Origin: Haloferula rosea
GTDB lineage: Bacteria; Verrucomicrobiota; Verrucomicrobiia; Verrucomicrobiales; Akkermansiaceae
Length of the DNA stretch: 64,000 nt
Assembly (NCBI RefSeq): GCF_016595525.1
Contig: NZ_JAENII010000002.1
Span: forward strand, 310,001 to 374,000
Reading direction: 5' to 3'
Of this stretch, positions 1-8,388 are shown in pieces (the first letter of the stretch is position 1; each line of letters starts with the position of its first letter). The notes below the pieces were generated by a model, which had not been told where the DNA came from, ran no database searches, and saw nothing but the letters and a program-made list of their open reading frames with translations. Both the position numbers and the translations under genes were made by a program.

Positions 1-1
1 G

Positions 2-49
2 CGGCTCATCGAGGAGGAACTTGCGAAGCTGAACCTACCAGGGACATGA
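2..49 (+). CDS. 3' end of an upstream gene (partial)
   Basis: An open frame enters from the left edge and ends at a TGA (47-49). It reads RLIEEELAKLNLPGT. The stop shares the ATGA overlap with the hemC start at 46, so the two genes are probably translationally coupled and in one operon. Fifteen residues are too few to name the protein. By context (tetrapyrrole genes downstream) glutamyl-tRNA reductase would be a reasonable guess, but nothing in the sequence proves it. Confidence 0.5.
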   Translation, partial: RLIEEELAKLNLPGT

Positions 50-975
50 ACGCTCCAACCATCAAGATCGGAACACGGGGAAGTGCGCTCGCACTCTATC
101 AGGCGGGCGCGACGGAGGATGCGCTGAGGGTGGCACATCCCGGGATCGAGCTTGTGAGGGAGGTCATCAGGACGACGGGTGACCGCCGGACCGACGTGGC
201 CCTGAGTCAGGTGGCAAAAGTTGAGGGAGTGCTCGACAAGGGGGTGTTCACCAAGGAGTTGGAGACGGCCTTGTCCGACGGTGTGATCGATATCGCCGTC
301 CATTCCCTCAAGGATGTGCCCACCGTGCTGGCGCCGGAGTTCGAGATTGCCGGGACGCTGGAGCGGGCGCCTGTCCGTGATGTCCTGATCACACGGGCCG
401 AGGGCGGGTTGGATGCCCTTCCTGAAGGGGCGACCGTGGGAACCAGCAGCGTGAGGAGGGCGAAGCAGCTTCAATGGCTCCGTCCGGACCTGAAGGTGGT
501 TGATCTCCGGGGGAATGTTCCCACCCGGCTCAAGAAGGTCGCTCGGGGTGACTGCGATGCGATCATGCTGGCCGAAGCCGGTCTCGTGAGACTGGGGCAT
601 TCGATGGATGAACCTGCCGAAGTTCGCGGTGGGAAGGTCTATTTTTCGCCTCTGGAGGTGACCGAGTTCTTCCCGGCGGCGGGTCAGGGAGCAATTGGTT
701 TCGAGATCCGCAAGGACGATGAAGAAGCCCGCGCGATGGTTGAATCCATCCTGCATGCCGGGACATTCCTCCAGGCCCGTGCGGAGAGGGAGTTCCTGCG
801 TTTGCTCGATGGTGGTTGCCACACGCCGGTGGGTGTCTTCAGCATTTTGGATGGCGATCGTCTGACGATGGAGGCGCGGGTTTTCCCCGATGAAGGTGGG
901 GAACCGAGGACCGCGAAGGCGGTGGGGGAGGAGCCTCTGGAGGTGGCAAGGAATCTATTTGAATCACTGGTATGA
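46..975 (+). CDS. hemC: Hydroxymethylbilane synthase (porphobilinogen deaminase)
   Basis: Joins four porphobilinogen molecules into the linear tetrapyrrole hydroxymethylbilane in the cytoplasm, the step before uroporphyrinogen III. The family hallmarks are all present: the N-terminal IGTRGSALAL segment, HSLKDVPT with the catalytic Asp near residue 90, the arginine-rich GTSSVRRAKQL and LRGNVPTRL segments, AAGQGAIG, and LLDGGCHTPVG, in which Cys258 carries the dipyrromethane cofactor. The 309-residue length is normal. The start overlaps the preceding stop (ATGA), and the TGA overlaps the next gene's ATG at 972 in the same way, so hemC and cobA-hemD are coupled. Confidence 0.97.
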   Translation: MNAPTIKIGTRGSALALYQAGATEDALRVAHPGIELVREVIRTTGDRRTDVALSQVAKVEGVLDKGVFTKELETALSDGVIDIAVHSLKDVPTVLAPEFEIAGTLERAPVRDVLITRAEGGLDALPEGATVGTSSVRRAKQLQWLRPDLKVVDLRGNVPTRLKKVARGDCDAIMLAEAGLVRLGHSMDEPAEVRGGKVYFSPLEVTEFFPAAGQGAIGFEIRKDDEEARAMVESILHAGTFLQARAEREFLRLLDGGCHTPVGVFSILDGDRLTMEARVFPDEGGEPRTAKAVGEEPLEVARNLFESLV

Positions 976-2486
976 AAGCTGAAGGAATCTGTTATTTGGT
1001 GGGGGCGGGTCCGGGTGACCTAGGGTTGATGACGCTGCGCGCCAAGCAGTGTGTGGAAGAGGCTGACGTCCTGATTTACGATGCTCTTAGTAGTGCTCGG
1101 ATCCTGGAGTGGGCCAAGCCGGAGGCAGAGAAGGTTTTCGTCGGCAAGCGGGCGAAGAATCATGCAATGCCTCAGGACGAAATCAATGCGCTGATTGTCG
1201 AGCGCACCCAGGATGGCAAGAAGGTGGTGAGGTTGAAGGGTGGGGATCCGCTGATCTTTGGTCGAGGAGGAGAAGAAGCGCGTGAGCTCGCTGAGGCCGG
1301 CGTGAGATTCGAGATCGTACCGGGCATCAGCTCGTCGATTGCCGGGCCGGCCTATGCCGGGATCCCGGTGACGCACCGCGACCACTGCTCGCAACTGACC
1401 ATTTTCACCGGGCACGAGGACCCTACGAAGGGGGAGAGCTCGATTGACTACGGGAAGATCGCGGCGGCTCCCGGGACGAAGGTGTTCCTGATGGGTGTGG
1501 CGCGCCTGCGCTCGATCGCCGAATCGCTGATCGCCGAAGGGGCATCCGATGAGACTCCGATCGCCTTGGTTCGGTGGGCGACGACGGGTCGGCAGAAGAC
1601 GATTGAAGGCACTTTGGGAACGATTGCCGACATTGCGGAAAAGGCTGATTTCAAGAGCCCTGCGGTTGCGGTCATCGGGGATGTGGTCCGCGAGCGGGCC
1701 CACATCAACTGGTTTGAGGAGCGTCCCTTGTTCGGCAAGCGGGTGGTGGTGACGCGCACGCGGGCTCAGGCGGGGGCTCTCAGTCGGGCCTTGGGCGATC
1801 AGGGGGCGGATGTGATCGAGTTGCCGACCATCCGCGTCGAGGCTCCTGACGATCGGGATGCCTTTGCCGAGGGGGTGGCACACGCCCACGAGTATGATTG
1901 GCTGGTCTTCTCCAGTCCGAATGGCGTGGAGCGGTTCTTCGATGCCTTCTTCTCGATCTACGAGGATGCTCGTAGCTTGGGAAATCCGAAGATCGCCGTG
2001 ATTGGCCAGGGAACGGCCGCGAAGTTGAAGGAATACCGTTTTGCGGTGGACCTGTTGCCCAAGGAGTTCGTGGCCGAGGGGCTGGTGGAGGCGTTCAAGG
2101 AACACTCGATCGAGAACCTGACGGTGCTCTGGGTGCGTGCTCAGGATGCGCGCGATGTCATTTTCAAGGGGCTCATCGAGCAGGGGGCGATTGTGGACGA
2201 ATGCCCGGCCTACAAGACGGTCGCCGAGACCAGTGATCCGACCGGCGCGGCGGCGCAGTTGGAATCCGACGGTGCGGACCTGATCACGTTCACCTCAGCT
2301 TCGACGGTGGAGAATTTCTTCAAGCTGGGGCTCGAGTGGCCCGACGGCTGTGCTGCTGGGAGCATCGGTCCGGTGACCAGCAAGGCGCTGCGTGCCCATG
2401 GGGTGGAACCGGCATTCGAAGCGGATCCGCACGACATTCCGGGATTGGTGGATGCCACGGTCGGGTGGGCCAAGGCGACCTCCTGA
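972..2486 (+). CDS. cobA-hemD: Fused uroporphyrinogen-III C-methyltransferase / uroporphyrinogen-III synthase
   Basis: A two-domain enzyme of 504 residues. Residues 1 to about 245 form the SAM-dependent uroporphyrinogen-III methyltransferase (SUMT): VGAGPGDLGLMTLRA near the N-terminus and VVRLKGGDPLIFGRGGEE near residue 85. From about residue 250 (GKRVVVTRTRAQAGAL) to the end is HemD, which cyclises hydroxymethylbilane to uroporphyrinogen III. One chain therefore makes uroporphyrinogen III and can divert it to precorrin-2 for sirohaem or cobalamin. The fusion is known in several phyla. It overlaps hemC by four bases, consistent with coupled translation and direct use of the HemC product. Confidence 0.95.
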   Translation: MKAEGICYLVGAGPGDLGLMTLRAKQCVEEADVLIYDALSSARILEWAKPEAEKVFVGKRAKNHAMPQDEINALIVERTQDGKKVVRLKGGDPLIFGRGGEEARELAEAGVRFEIVPGISSSIAGPAYAGIPVTHRDHCSQLTIFTGHEDPTKGESSIDYGKIAAAPGTKVFLMGVARLRSIAESLIAEGASDETPIALVRWATTGRQKTIEGTLGTIADIAEKADFKSPAVAVIGDVVRERAHINWFEERPLFGKRVVVTRTRAQAGALSRALGDQGADVIELPTIRVEAPDDRDAFAEGVAHAHEYDWLVFSSPNGVERFFDAFFSIYEDARSLGNPKIAVIGQGTAAKLKEYRFAVDLLPKEFVAEGLVEAFKEHSIENLTVLWVRAQDARDVIFKGLIEQGAIVDECPAYKTVAETSDPTGAAAQLESDGADLITFTSASTVENFFKLGLEWPDGCAAGSIGPVTSKALRAHGVEPAFEADPHDIPGLVDATVGWAKATS

Positions 2487-2525
2487 TTTCTTGGCACTGG
2501 GCTCCGTCTTGGTCAGGCTTCCGGT

Positions 2526-3209
2526 GTGCAGATAGAACCCATCGGTCGCCTGCGGACCTGCTTCGGCGAAAAGTTCGCAGTGCCACGGCAGCCCGGCTTG
2601 TGCCCGTCGGCCTGGGGCCGGCTAGAATTTCTCGACGGCTATCAGGATCCGGATCTGGTGCGAGGACTGGAGGGGTTCTCGCACGTTTGGTTGATCTTTC
2701 AGTTCCATCTGACGGTCGACCGCGGATGGTCACCGACCGTGAGACCGCCCCGGCTTGGTGGGAATCAGAAGGTCGGGGTGCTGGGGAGTCGCTCGACTTT
2801 CCGGCCGAACGGGCTCGGGTTGTCCCTGGTCAAGTTGGAGCGGGTGGAGTGGGTGGCTGGCGAGACCGTGCTGCACCTCGGCGGTGTGGATCTGGTCGAC
2901 GGCACTCCGGTTTTCGATGTGAAGCCGTATCTGCCCTATGCGGAGGCCCCGGACGGCGCGTTCGGCGGGTATGCGGACAAGGCGCCCAACCGGTTGCAAG
3001 TGGAGGGCTTGGAGCATTTGAAAGGTATGGGAGAGCGGGAGCGGCAGGTGGTTGAGGAGGTGCTCAGTCTCGATCCTCGTCCGGCAGGAGGGCGTGCTGA
3101 GCCTGGGAGGATTCATGGGGCGCTGCTCTGTGGACGGAATGTGCGCTTCCAGATCGACAACGGGGTCTGTCGGATCGTTGCTGTGGAGCCCGTGGACCTT
3201 CAGGATTGA
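2526..3209 (+). CDS. trmO: tRNA (adenine(37)-N6)-methyltransferase, TrmO/YaeB family
   Basis: The TrmO (UPF0066) family methylates N6-threonylcarbamoyladenosine at position 37 of threonine tRNAs. Visible family features are the N-terminal IEPIGRLRT, the PRQPGL segment, LEGFSHVWLIFQFH, and RSTFRPNGLGLSLVKL followed by GVDLVDGTPVFDVKPYLPY. The C-terminal part (about residues 150-227) is the variable region of longer family members. I take the GTG at 2526 as start because it gives the expected N-terminus; 39 bases separate it from cobA-hemD. It may be cotranscribed with the haem genes, though no functional link is obvious. Confidence 0.88.
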   Translation: MQIEPIGRLRTCFGEKFAVPRQPGLCPSAWGRLEFLDGYQDPDLVRGLEGFSHVWLIFQFHLTVDRGWSPTVRPPRLGGNQKVGVLGSRSTFRPNGLGLSLVKLERVEWVAGETVLHLGGVDLVDGTPVFDVKPYLPYAEAPDGAFGGYADKAPNRLQVEGLEHLKGMGERERQVVEEVLSLDPRPAGGRAEPGRIHGALLCGRNVRFQIDNGVCRIVAVEPVDLQD

Positions 3210-3240
3210 ATGTTTAACCTTTGTGTAGTATCGGGACGGC

Positions 3241-4860
3241 GTGAATGCACTGTTTTTGGCCGGACTGGGAGTATGCTTGGTGCTGGTGTCTTGTAAAAAG
3301 GACCCTGGTACAGGAAGCCGCGAAGCCGTCGAGGAGGCAGGGTATGAGATGACGCCTGAGGCATTGTTCCGGGCGGCGGAAAGTGACGACACCAAAGCTC
3401 TTGAGGCGATGCTTGCGGGAGGAATGACCTTGGAGACGAAGAGTGCTACCGGGCAGACGGCGCTGCATGCCGCAGCGGGCGCGGGTGCGATCAAGTCGAT
3501 CGCGTTTCTATTGGACAAGGGGATGCCGGTGGATGTGGCGGATCTCGGAGGACGGACGCCGCTGATGGAAGCGGTGCTTCGATCCGATGGGGCGACGGTG
3601 CGGCATCTGCTGGCCCAGGGGGCGGACCCGCGGGCCAAGGATGTGGAAATGTATAAACCACTGATGCTCGCGGTCCGCGAGGGGCGGGCGAACATGGTGT
3701 CGGAACTTGCTCCCTACGTTCGCGAGGATCTTGATGATGCCTTGTTGGTTGCCTCCATCCTCGGGGAAGCGGAGGTCATCGATGAGCTGACGAATTATGG
3801 TGCGAGTGTTTATGCCCGTCTTGATGATGGCCGAACGCCGCTGATGCTGGCCGCCCAGAATGGCAAGGATGATGCCGCCGATATGCTGCTTGCGATCGGA
3901 GCCAATCGCTTCGGGATGGATTCCCAAGGCCGGACTGCTTCGGATCTGGCGCGGGAAGCGGGGCATGTGGAGCTTGCAGATCGCCTCGCAGATGAACCGA
4001 TCGCGGGGGATTTCGAGTTGAGCGAACCTGCCGAGTTGGGTGCGGAGATGGTTCAGGAAATGGTTGAGCATCAATCGGAAGCGGTCGCTGCTCTGGGCGA
4101 CGACGCAACGACCGGGCCAGCAACGGATTCCGGACTGGCGGCAACGGATGTGGGTGCTGGCGTGACGGGAACGCAAGGCGATGCGCCTGGAGGTGCACCC
4201 TCGTCGGGTGAAGCTGGGGGAGCTTTGGGCACCTTGCCCTCGGATCCTTCCCGGGGACCGCTCGAAGCGCTGGAAGGGGCGGTGGTCGGCGTGAAGGAGC
4301 CATCCGAGACTTCAGGCGGGGCGGTTACCCAGCCCTCACCTCTTGGGAGCCAGAGTGGCGGGAATCCCGACGGAACGACGAAGGCGGAGGTGCCGATCGT
4401 GATGCGTTCCTATCGCGAGAAGGAGCTTCCGCTACGGGTTGACTCGACGGCGGCTGATGCGGCAGAAGTTCGCGTGGCGGGAGGTGATCCTGTGACGGTC
4501 GAGCAGGGGTCGACGATTCCCGGGTCGAGCCTTCAGATCGTCCACATCACGCGGCGCATGCAGAGCGGAAAAAATGATGGTGGTGAACCGGTGGAAGTAT
4601 CGGTGGTTGCCGTAAAGGACTCCAAGACCGGGGTGGAGCGGGACCTGGTCGTTGGATTACCTGCCTTGGCTCACGACCCGGTGGCCTTGGTCGAGGATGC
4701 CTCGAGCGGCAAGTACTACGTTGCTCGGACCGGGCAGCAATTCCGTTCGGCTTCGGGAGAGGACTATCTGGTGGGCGATGTCCGGCCGAATCAGATTGTT
4801 GTTGAGAATCTACAGACCGGCGAAACCACCACGCTTCCCCTTCGTGGTCCACGCGGATGA
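3241..4860 (+). CDS. Ankyrin-repeat lipoprotein with PilP-like C-terminus
   Basis: GTG start. Residues 1-18 form a lipoprotein signal ending in a lipobox (LVLVSC, lipid-modified Cys18), so the protein should be membrane-anchored outside the cytoplasm. Residues about 39-250 are ankyrin repeats (GQTALHAAAGAG, GGRTPLMEAV, DGRTPLMLAAQNG). A low-complexity Ala/Gly/Ser/Pro linker runs from about 265 to 390. The last 150 residues form a separate compact region, with GKYYVARTGQQF and VGDVRPNQIVVEN resembling the C-terminal fold of PilP or GspC-type assembly proteins. That resemblance is my reading of the pattern, not an established assignment. The start of the next gene follows 9 bases after the stop. 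Function unknown; probably a protein-binding scaffold. Confidence 0.75.
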   Translation: MNALFLAGLGVCLVLVSCKKDPGTGSREAVEEAGYEMTPEALFRAAESDDTKALEAMLAGGMTLETKSATGQTALHAAAGAGAIKSIAFLLDKGMPVDVADLGGRTPLMEAVLRSDGATVRHLLAQGADPRAKDVEMYKPLMLAVREGRANMVSELAPYVREDLDDALLVASILGEAEVIDELTNYGASVYARLDDGRTPLMLAAQNGKDDAADMLLAIGANRFGMDSQGRTASDLAREAGHVELADRLADEPIAGDFELSEPAELGAEMVQEMVEHQSEAVAALGDDATTGPATDSGLAATDVGAGVTGTQGDAPGGAPSSGEAGGALGTLPSDPSRGPLEALEGAVVGVKEPSETSGGAVTQPSPLGSQSGGNPDGTTKAEVPIVMRSYREKELPLRVDSTAADAAEVRVAGGDPVTVEQGSTIPGSSLQIVHITRRMQSGKNDGGEPVEVSVVAVKDSKTGVERDLVVGLPALAHDPVALVEDASSGKYYVARTGQQFRSASGEDYLVGDVRPNQIVVENLQTGETTTLPLRGPRG

Positions 4861-4869
4861 ACCGAAATC

Positions 4870-5328
4870 ATGATTGAACCTGAAACCCTCGAACCCGGAG
4901 AGCCGGTCACGCAGTTCTCAGTGCTCCTGCAGAACCGGGCAGGTGCTTTGGCCGCCCTGGCGAAGCTATTGCGCAACAACGCAATCGAAGTGGTCGGGAT
5001 CAGTGTGCAGGATTCACGTGACGCGACAATTGCCCGACTCGTGGTGACAGACCCGGATCTCGCTCAACAGATTTTTGTGGAGAAGGGGATTCCCTTCACG
5101 ACCTCTTCACTGGTTGTGGTGGCGATGAAAGAGGCGGGTCCAGGGCTTCTTCAGGTGTTGGACACCCTCATGGTCGCGGAGACCAACATCGATTTCGCCT
5201 ACTCGCTGATGCCTTCGCCGAAGGGTCAGGCCCAGTTGGCAATGCATGTCGAGGACTACGATTTCGCGATCTCGGTGATGAACCAAGCGGGCTTCAAGCT
5301 GGTGTTCCAAGGCGATCTCAGTCGCTGA
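4870..5328 (+). CDS. Tandem ACT-domain protein
   Basis: A 152-residue protein made almost entirely of two ACT folds: about residues 13-75 (FSVLLQNRAGALAALAKLL) and 82-150. ACT domains bind amino acids or similar small ligands and regulate enzymes, but no enzyme domain is attached here. It could be a free-standing regulator, as known for several small ACT proteins. It follows the ankyrin lipoprotein by 9 bases and converges on the protease-like gene at 5350 with only 21 bases between. Ligand and target cannot be read from the sequence. Confidence 0.8.
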   Translation: MIEPETLEPGEPVTQFSVLLQNRAGALAALAKLLRNNAIEVVGISVQDSRDATIARLVVTDPDLAQQIFVEKGIPFTTSSLVVVAMKEAGPGLLQVLDTLMVAETNIDFAYSLMPSPKGQAQLAMHVEDYDFAISVMNQAGFKLVFQGDLSR

Positions 5329-5349
5329 ACGGAGCGGACAGGATCCCGG

Positions 5350-6891
5350 TCAATGGTCGGCCCGGTGGAGGCGGCTGATGCCGCGCTGCATGAGCTCACC
5401 ATCGACAGCGGTGGACGTCACCTCATCGAGATAGATCAGGATTTCCTCATCCCTGAAGCGGATCGAGTGCAGGCCGTCTGCAGGTGGGTTGTCGAAAGCC
5501 GCAACCAATGAACTCATGCTGCGGATGGGAGTGCCATTGACCTCGGACACGATCATGTTCCGCAGCGATTCGTAACCCACCGTTGCCGGGGTCGCGATCA
5601 CACCGGAAAGGAACACGATGCGGTCGTAGTCTTCCTCGTAGGCCGTTGGGTTCTCCCAGGCATCAAGAAGGTTCAACGGTGCCCGGCTACGCCATTCCTC
5701 TCCGAATGCCTCGAGCAGGGGCTGGGAGAGTTCCTGAAAAAGCAGCCCTCCCTTGATGAGGTAATTCGGTGGGGTCCCAAACGCGTAAGAGGGGACCAAC
5801 TGGTCGCTGATCTCCAAGCGTTCAAGGGGCACTTCGACGGTCAGAGGTTCACCCTCGCGAAGAACTTCCAAGGTGGCGGATTCTCCGATGGCTTTCGAAC
5901 CTCGGACAAGGTGGCTCCAGAAGAGTCGACCGTAAATCTCGTGATCGAAGTATCCCAGTCGATCGATTGGCAAAGCATCGATCGCGGTGATGACATCGCC
6001 GGTCTTGATGCCCGCCTTGTCGGCCGAACCATCCTTGCGGACCTTCGAGATGTAGATACCGCCGACTTCATCAGGGAGCTTGAGGTAGGCGCGGAAGTTG
6101 GAGTCCTCGGTGGAGGCCGTGCTGATCCCCAAGGAAGGGAATCCCTCATACTCTCCATCCGACGCGTCCTTGAGAAACTGCTGCAGAATCTCCGTTGAGC
6201 TCACGTCGCTGAGTTGGTCCTTGGAGTTGTAACTGGTCAGCAAACCGGCAAGGGCGCCATCGAAGAGCACGGGAAGGGTGAAACTGCTCGCGGCACTCTG
6301 CATCGACGCCTTGACCTCATAGGTCAGGAAGAAGTGGGCCGGCAGGAAGTTCGAGACGACATCGACGCTCTGGATCGGGCCGCGGGTCGTGATCGAGTTG
6401 CCATTGTCTTCGACCTGAAGGATTTCGAGGGTATCGCCGGGGCCGGGCACCTCTGCGATCTTCAGGGGCTCCAGCTCCTGGAAAAAGTCATCGGCCTCCT
6501 GTTCATTGACTTTGAGCAAGGCGAGGTTGGCTTCGTAATCGACGGCTATGACCGTCGCGTTCGCCCGTTTCAGTCCGTCGGTGGTCTCGAGTTCGATGAA
6601 TGTGGCATCGGCCACCATCTCAGCGGTGGTGATGACGCGAGGACCGTCGACAATGGCGCCAAGCGAACGCCGTTTGCGCGGCGCCTGCTTCTCCCAAGGT
6701 TGGCCGGGGTTCCAGCGCTGACGGGTTGCTGTGATCCGGACCACCGACTGGGTGGGATCGCTGGACACGACTTCCGAAAGGGTGTCAGAGGTTCCCTCTG
6801 TCTGGGGGGCGATTGGGGCCGCGGGAGCTTCTGTCCGGGGTTTGCACTGGAGCAAAAGGAGGCAGGGCAGGAAAAATAGAAGGCGAAACAT
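5350..6891 (-). CDS. Deg/HtrA-like pseudoprotease lipoprotein with PDZ domains
   Basis: A secreted trypsin-fold plus PDZ protein. The signal sequence ends in LLLLQC, so Cys16 is a likely lipid anchor. By alignment with its upstream neighbour (6910-8373), the catalytic histidine falls at Glu91 (ITTAEMV), the aspartate at Asn122 (YEANLALLKV), and the serine at Phe204 (SSFTLPVLFDG instead of GNSGGPVLxDG). All three triad residues are gone. A PDZ domain follows (about 250-340, with GIKTGDVITAID), and a second PDZ-like region lies near the C-terminus. It cannot be a serine protease by the usual chemistry. It is probably a binding or regulatory partner of the active paralogue encoded 18 bases upstream. 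Confidence 0.85.
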   Translation of the reverse strand: MFRLLFFLPCLLLLQCKPRTEAPAAPIAPQTEGTSDTLSEVVSSDPTQSVVRITATRQRWNPGQPWEKQAPRKRRSLGAIVDGPRVITTAEMVADATFIELETTDGLKRANATVIAVDYEANLALLKVNEQEADDFFQELEPLKIAEVPGPGDTLEILQVEDNGNSITTRGPIQSVDVVSNFLPAHFFLTYEVKASMQSAASSFTLPVLFDGALAGLLTSYNSKDQLSDVSSTEILQQFLKDASDGEYEGFPSLGISTASTEDSNFRAYLKLPDEVGGIYISKVRKDGSADKAGIKTGDVITAIDALPIDRLGYFDHEIYGRLFWSHLVRGSKAIGESATLEVLREGEPLTVEVPLERLEISDQLVPSYAFGTPPNYLIKGGLLFQELSQPLLEAFGEEWRSRAPLNLLDAWENPTAYEEDYDRIVFLSGVIATPATVGYESLRNMIVSEVNGTPIRSMSSLVAAFDNPPADGLHSIRFRDEEILIYLDEVTSTAVDGELMQRGISRLHRADH

Positions 6892-6909
6892 GGACGAGGT
6901 GGCTGGGGG

Positions 6910-8373
6910 TTATTCCTCGAGGTTGGAAAGTTGCTCGATGGCGTAGGTGCGTTGTACCCGCTCGTTCGCTGCAGCCACATCGGCTCCGGGAATGATGATG
7001 GGTCGACGGGCGCCTAGTAGTTCGATGACGTGAAACTCAGGAGGGGTCTCGGGGTTGAGCAACTCCGCTGCTTGTTTGATGTCGTGGATCTTCACCCCGT
7101 TGATCTTGTCGACCGCCTTCCCGGTGAAACCACTCAGCTGGCTGTTGATCGGATCACTCTCGATGCGCGTGAGCACCAGGATGTCCTTCCGCTCCTTGAA
7201 GATTCCTTTCGGAAGGTAATCCTGATAGAGCCGCCGGACGTGCAGGTCCGAGAAGTTGGCGGTCGCGAACAGGTTGGTATCGAGGGGCTGGAAAACAAGG
7301 CCCGCAAACACGATGTAGCGGGGCTTCTTCTCGTACTGAATCGCATACATGCGGTTCTGGGGGAGCGGCTTCAGCTCCACCTCCCGGTCGTGCCAGGTCC
7401 CGCCGGAACGGTAGCGGAGCTCCACGGTGTCTCCGGCAAATTTGCGTTCGACGATCTCGTTCAGATCGACCTTTGATCCATCGATCAGGATCTGCCCCGC
7501 GCTGTCGATCGGGTTTCCGTCGATGCTGACGAGAATATCCCGGGGTTTCAGGATGCCGTCGCAGGAACCATTCGAGATGACGTTGCTGACAAGCACTCCA
7601 TTGCCATCGTCAGGCATCTTCAGGGCCTCACGCATGGCTGCGTTGTAGAGTGGAAAGGTGGCCACAGCGAGGTCGACGTAGTGGTCGTAACGCCCGTCTT
7701 CAACGTCCTTGAGGAAGCGTCGGATGACGGGTGTGGGGATGATGTATCCGGTGTTGTCGGCATCGCGTCGGCCTTGGAATGCCACGCCGATCGCCTTGCC
7801 ATCCTGAAGCACCGGCCCGCCGGAATTGCCGGGGTTGATCGCGGCATCGATCTGGATGACCAGATGCTGATCGGCCCGTGAGTGCGAGTAGCTGGAAAAA
7901 TCGATCCGGGAGACCACGCCACGGGTGACCGACAGGCGTTGGCCTCCGATGGGGTAACCGATGACCCGGACCTGACTCTCGAGTTCAGGGACTCCTCCGA
8001 TCTCGAATACGGGGAAGCCCTTGAAGTCGCTGAAGTCTTCGACCGAGAGTAGGGCAAGGTCGCAGTCGTGGGCGATGAAGTCGACCTTCGCTGGGTACTT
8101 GATCGGGCTGCCGTGCACCGTGATGAGCAGACGCCTTGCGTTCGAGACGACGTGCGCGTTGGTCAGGATCTTGTTTTCGCCGATGAGGAAACCGGTTCCG
8201 ATCCCACCGCTGAAGCGACCGCTGTTCCATGGGGTCGCGTAGTCGGGGATCTGCACGGCAGCCTCGATCCGGACCACGGAGCGATAGACGTCGGACGGAA
8301 GCCGGTCGGCAGCAAGGGAGACCGATGTGCAGATGAGAATCAGACCCAGAAAGGCCAGGTGAAAAAGGCGCAT
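6910..8373 (-). CDS. Secreted Deg/HtrA-type serine protease with two PDZ-like domains
   Basis: Residues 1-22 form a cleavable signal peptide (SVSLAAD). The S1C protease domain has an intact triad: His74 in LTNAHVV, Asp105 in HDCDLALL and Ser184 in NPGNSGGPVL. A PDZ domain follows (about 240-335), then a second degenerate PDZ-like region (about 400-470). It should act in the periplasm on misfolded or specific envelope proteins. It lies 15 bases downstream of ychF and 18 bases upstream of a paralogue lacking the triad, so the three genes can form one operon. The double-PDZ layout recalls plant-type Deg proteases more than DegP itself. Confidence 0.9.
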   Translation of the reverse strand: MRLFHLAFLGLILICTSVSLAADRLPSDVYRSVVRIEAAVQIPDYATPWNSGRFSGGIGTGFLIGENKILTNAHVVSNARRLLITVHGSPIKYPAKVDFIAHDCDLALLSVEDFSDFKGFPVFEIGGVPELESQVRVIGYPIGGQRLSVTRGVVSRIDFSSYSHSRADQHLVIQIDAAINPGNSGGPVLQDGKAIGVAFQGRRDADNTGYIIPTPVIRRFLKDVEDGRYDHYVDLAVATFPLYNAAMREALKMPDDGNGVLVSNVISNGSCDGILKPRDILVSIDGNPIDSAGQILIDGSKVDLNEIVERKFAGDTVELRYRSGGTWHDREVELKPLPQNRMYAIQYEKKPRYIVFAGLVFQPLDTNLFATANFSDLHVRRLYQDYLPKGIFKERKDILVLTRIESDPINSQLSGFTGKAVDKINGVKIHDIKQAAELLNPETPPEFHVIELLGARRPIIIPGADVAAANERVQRTYAIEQLSNLEE

Positions 8374-8388
8374 GGCGATTGGGTGGGG

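Noticed and set aside
1020-2105. 361-residue open frame antisense to cobA-hemD
   Set aside because: No family resemblance; GC-rich coding DNA commonly leaves long open antisense frames, and the plus-strand gene is unambiguous.
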